From Lawsonibacter hominis (lineage in GTDB: Bacteria > Bacillota > Clostridia > Oscillospirales > Oscillospiraceae): a DNA stretch of 33,762 nt. Numbering within the stretch: position 1 is the stretch's first letter; the number at the start of each line of letters is the position of its first letter. Positions 31,840-33,762 of this stretch are shown piece after piece. The notes under the pieces were generated by a model that was given only the letters and a program-made list of their open reading frames with translations, had not been told where the DNA came from and did no database searches. The stretch lies in assembly GCF_014287895.1 (NCBI RefSeq), contig NZ_JACOPP010000026.1, positions 1 through 33,762 of the forward strand, in the 5' to 3' direction. Both the position numbers and the translations under genes were made by a program.

Positions 31840-32865
31840 CTACACCCCTTTTCCAAAGGAGCAGTTGGGATAGTGGCACTCCGGGCAGCTCAGGCAGAGC
31901 CCGCCGTGTCCCAGTCCCTTCAGGTCGGCCCGGCCGAGGCGCACATCCGCCGCGATGCGGGGGAGCAGCAGATCAAAAATGGTGGCCCTGGCGTACATCA
32001 CGCAGCCGGGGAGGCCCAGGATCGGCGTGCCGTCCGGGAAGTAGCCCAGCAGGAACATGGCGCCTGGCAGAACCGGCGCGCCGTAGGACACGATCTCCGC
32101 CCCGGTGTTCCGGATGGCGCCGGGGGTTTTGTCGTCCGGATCCACGCTCATGCCGCCGGTGCAGAGGATCAGGTCCACGCCCTTGGCCTGATACGCCAGA
32201 GCGGCGGCGGTGATGGCCTGCATGTCGTCGCCGGGCAGGCAGTGTTCGGTGACGGAAATGCCGTAGGCGGCCAGCTTATCCATGATCACGGGCGTGAACG
32301 CGTCCGGAATAAGCCCGTTGGCCACCTCGCTGCCGGTGGTGATGAGGCCGCAGGTCTTCCGCTTCCACGGCGTCAGGGAGAGAAGGGGGGCGCTCCCGGC
32401 CCGGGCCTCCGCCGAGCGAAGGGCTTCCTCCGATATGACCAGCGGGATGATGCGCATGCCCGCCAGCTTGTCGCCTGGATGCACCGCCGTATTGGTGTGG
32501 CGGGTGGCGATCATGATGTCGTCTGCTCCGTTGAGGGCGGCAAGCCGCGCCACATCCACCTGAAAGAGCCCGTCGCGGTCGGCAATGAGCTCGATCTTAC
32601 CCTCCTTGACCGGCGTGGGATGCATGTGCTCGTTCTGGCACAGCGCGCGCAGCCGTTCGGCAGCTTCGTCCTCGTGGAGCATGCCGGGCGCCTTTTCCCA
32701 TACGTACAGGTGCTGCTTGCCCATGGACAGCAGCACCGGGATGTCCTCCGGCGCGACCACGTGCCCCTTGCGGAACCGGGCGTCCTTCGTGACGCCGGGA
32801 ATGATCTGGGTCAGATCGTGGCAGAGCACGTGCCCCACCGCGTCGCGGGTGTCGATCAGCTTCAT
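31840..32865 (-). CDS. Molybdopterin-binding protein with C-terminal Cys cluster
   Basis: A 341-residue protein with a MoCF-biosynthesis (MPT-binding) domain: GLITTGSEVANGLIPDAF, VDLILCTGGMSVDPDDKTPGAI and GAMFLLGYFPDGTPILGLPGCVMYA. The N-terminal part (KLIDTRDAVGHVLCHDLTQIIPG) matches MoeA-like linker domains found in Clostridia. It ends in CLSCPECHYPNC (C324, C327, C330, C335), a metal-binding pattern. Related genes often sit near molybdenum hydroxylase genes, but none is in this window. First gene of the Moco cluster; the ATG at 32865 has GGGGAGG eight bases upstream. An open extension to 32946 overlaps the terminator and is not translated. Confidence 0.88.
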   Translation of the reverse strand: MKLIDTRDAVGHVLCHDLTQIIPGVTKDARFRKGHVVAPEDIPVLLSMGKQHLYVWEKAPGMLHEDEAAERLRALCQNEHMHPTPVKEGKIELIADRDGLFQVDVARLAALNGADDIMIATRHTNTAVHPGDKLAGMRIIPLVISEEALRSAEARAGSAPLLSLTPWKRKTCGLITTGSEVANGLIPDAFTPVIMDKLAAYGISVTEHCLPGDDMQAITAAALAYQAKGVDLILCTGGMSVDPDDKTPGAIRNTGAEIVSYGAPVLPGAMFLLGYFPDGTPILGLPGCVMYARATIFDLLLPRIAADVRLGRADLKGLGHGGLCLSCPECHYPNCSFGKGV

Positions 32866-32887
32866 GAATCTAGCCTCCCCAAACGAT

Positions 32888-32924
32888 AAAAAACGGGAAC
32901 GCCGTCTGACAGACAGCGCTCCCG
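32888..32924 (-). terminator. Intrinsic terminator at the end of the Moco-cluster leader
   Basis: On the minus strand a 13-bp stem (32924-32912 with 32906-32894, two G-U pairs, five-base loop) followed by TTTTTT (32893-32888). It ends 22 bases before the ATG at 32865 and therefore sits upstream of the coding sequence, as in an attenuator. Confidence 0.85.
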
Positions 32925-32929
32925 CACAG

Positions 32930-33103
32930 CACAAAAGACCGAACACGATCCAAAGCCGTGTTCCAGCGAAAGCAGCCCCTTTTCAAAGACGGAAGGCCGC
33001 ACCGTTTCCGATACGACCCAGACCGGAGCCCGCGCGGGACCCGGCGGCGGAGCGTCATAGGCCGTAGCCCTTAGACGGTTCCGCTCGGAGCAGGATGGAT
33101 TGT
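32930..33103 (-). ncRNA. Candidate riboswitch leader, resembling the Moco RNA motif
   Basis: A leader of about 240 bases joins the promoter (33110-33138) to the terminator. Pairing is arranged as P1 ACCGT (33079-33075) with ACGGT (33005-33001), extended by CGGAA/TTCCG, and P2 TACGG/TCGTA inside it, then a P3-like hairpin CCGG..CCCGCGCGGG..CCGG (around 33029-33038). The 3' strand reads GTATCGGAAACGGTG, close to my memory of GUAUCUGGAAAGGUG in the Escherichia coli moaA Moco RNA. The terminator and the Moco operon downstream fit a riboswitch. The 5' half is shorter than in E. coli and does not match well, so the class is not proven. Confidence 0.5.
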
Positions 33104-33109
33104 AGGATC

Positions 33110-33138
33110 ACTATACCATGCTTGACCGCAAAAGGCAA
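33110..33138 (-). promoter_or_regulatory. Promoter of the Moco cluster
   Basis: Minus strand: TATAGT (33115-33110) preceded by TGG (extended -10), with TTGCCT (33138-33133) 17 bases upstream. Transcription would start near 33103, about 238 bases before the first ATG. Confidence 0.65.
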
Positions 33139-33148
33139 CAGAAACTTG

Positions 33149-33547
33149 CTAGTCCCTCCGGCGGGAGAGCAGAGCGGCGCACAGGTCGAACAGACTGCCC
33201 AAGCTCAGCAACAGTCCAAAGCGTACCGCTCCGATGGAGGCGAAGCGCCAGAGCAGCGCGGTAGCCAGGACGGACAACGCCAGACAGCCCGCCTGCCCCC
33301 ACAGCACACCGCCGGTACGGGGCAGCCGTGCGTTGAGGTAGCTCCTGCCGCACAGCAGGAACACGGCGGCAGCCAAAATCAGCAGTTCATAAACCGTCCG
33401 GGGCAGAAGCTGGAAGCGGACGGCGGCCAGCGAATGGAACACGGGGGCCAGAATGTGGTGGAGCATTAGCAGAACAAAATAGAGCAGATAGAGTATAAAA
33501 TAGATCCGTTTTGATCTGCGCTGTGTCATAACCCAATACCCGTTCAT
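33149..33547 (-). CDS. Small membrane protein, unrecognised
   Basis: A hydrophobic protein of 126-132 residues with about four membrane helices (roughly 16-36, 53-70, 84-100 and 105-125), basic start (TQRRSKR) and an RRRD end. No family was recognised. Start choice is uncertain: ATG at 33547 has AGGAGG 15 bases upstream, which is too far; ATG at 33529 has only a poor site. It ends about 10 bases before the -35 box of the Moco promoter and reads the same way as the Moco genes, so it may be on its own transcript or a separate unit. Nothing shows a molybdenum role. Confidence 0.65.
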   Translation of the reverse strand: MNGYWVMTQRRSKRIYFILYLLYFVLLMLHHILAPVFHSLAAVRFQLLPRTVYELLILAAAVFLLCGRSYLNARLPRTGGVLWGQAGCLALSVLATALLWRFASIGAVRFGLLLSLGSLFDLCAALLSRRRD

Positions 33548-33666
33548 GTTTTTTTATGATAACCTCCTGTTGATCATATGGGGGTAGCTTGTAGCAAGGC
33601 TATTCAAGAGAAATCATAATGTATTGCCCCTCTCGCCTAAAATCGGACTGTAAAGTTAAATGAAAG

Positions 33667-33696
33667 TTGAAGACCCGTCAGCCCTTCTGGTACAAT
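33667..33696 (+). promoter_or_regulatory. Promoter at the right end, probably of an insertion sequence
   Basis: TTGAAG (33667-33672), 18 bases, TACAAT (33691-33696) preceded by TGG. The region 33548-33666 is more A/T-rich than the rest of the window and has no gene I can support. Confidence 0.45.
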
Positions 33697-33742
33697 GGTT
33701 TCACCACAAAACACATGTACTCTCGAAAGGAGACGAGTCTTC

Positions 33743-33762
33743 GTGGCAAGATTATACCAACT
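33743..33762 (+). CDS. First codons of a gene cut by the window edge (possible transposase)
   Basis: GTG at 33743 after AAAGGAGA (nine-base spacing), continuing ARLYQ in frame to the end. The promoter is upstream at 33667. Only about six residues are visible, so no family can be given. The upstream sequence TGTAAAGTTAAATG at 33651 may be the end of a mobile element. Confidence 0.35.

Noticed and set aside
30739..32889. 716-codon plus-strand frame opposite moeA and the MPT-binding gene
   Set aside because: Composition is Gly/Gln/His/Val-rich without any motif, while the minus strand carries conserved Moco proteins.
1..33762. CRISPR arrays, tRNA or rRNA genes, or a defence island
   Set aside because: No regularly spaced repeats, no tRNA-like cloverleaf or rRNA sequence, and no recognisable defence genes were seen.

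Overview
The window (33.8 kb, GC-rich throughout) looks like a chromosomal piece of an endospore-forming member of the Clostridia, most like the GC-rich gut Oscillospiraceae (Flavonifractor/Intestinimonas/Oscillibacter type). The grounds are the spoVAD-spoVAE pair, a FatA-type acyl-ACP thioesterase, lipoproteins with typical Firmicutes lipoboxes, strong GGAGG ribosome-binding sites with frequent GTG starts, and near-consensus sigma-A promoters. The genus is inferred from memory of such genomes, not from a search.

Layout. 1-264 is the 3' end of a DDE transposase, and the last ~110 bases look like the promoter and first codons of another gene, probably an insertion sequence. 310-9066 is a plus-strand signalling operon: hybrid sensor kinase with two receiver domains, a free HPt protein, a 1249-residue REC/HD-GYP/PAS/PAS/GGDEF/GAF/PAS protein with both c-di-GMP-making and c-di-GMP-degrading domains, and a membrane-anchored 5'-nucleotidase. 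9258-10714 (minus) is spoVAD-spoVAE. 11035-13939 (plus) is an unrecognised zinc-ribbon protein, an acyl-ACP thioesterase and guaB, the last with its own promoter. 14029-14616 (minus) is a uridine-kinase-like P-loop protein, facing a frameshifted HxlR-family regulator. 15074-18622 (minus) is mltG, a U32 protein and an acyltransferase. 18771-18935 is a 54-residue cysteine/glycine-rich protein behind a sporulation-type promoter. 18942-21504 (minus) is a four-gene operon: WecG/TagA glycosyltransferase, thymidylate kinase, DJ-1/PfpI protein and 5-formyl-THF cyclo-ligase. 21785-24656 (plus) is a TrpXYZ-like ABC transporter with an internal terminator after the binding protein. 24925-32865 (minus) is a ten-gene molybdenum-cofactor and molybdate-uptake cluster, preceded by a ~240-nt leader ending in an intrinsic terminator just before the first gene. 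33149-33547 is a small membrane protein.

How they work together. In the first operon, kinase, HPt and receiver-output proteins form a plausible multistep phosphorelay that sets c-di-GMP levels. The Moco cluster covers precursor Z synthesis (moaA, moaC), MPT adenylation and Mo insertion (mogA/moaB type, moeA), a second MPT-binding protein, GTP-dependent maturation (mobB), a MOSC protein and ModABC molybdate import. MPT synthase (moaD/moaE) is not in the window. The leader upstream resembles the Moco RNA motif in arrangement, so the cluster is probably controlled by premature termination.

The most interesting items are the attenuated leader of the Moco cluster, the all-in-one c-di-GMP protein with its own HPt partner and nucleotidase, the cysteine-rich mini-protein with a sigma-K-like promoter, the structured leader ahead of the zinc-ribbon gene, and the single-base frameshift in the HxlR gene. 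I did not find a clearly novel defence or mobile system.
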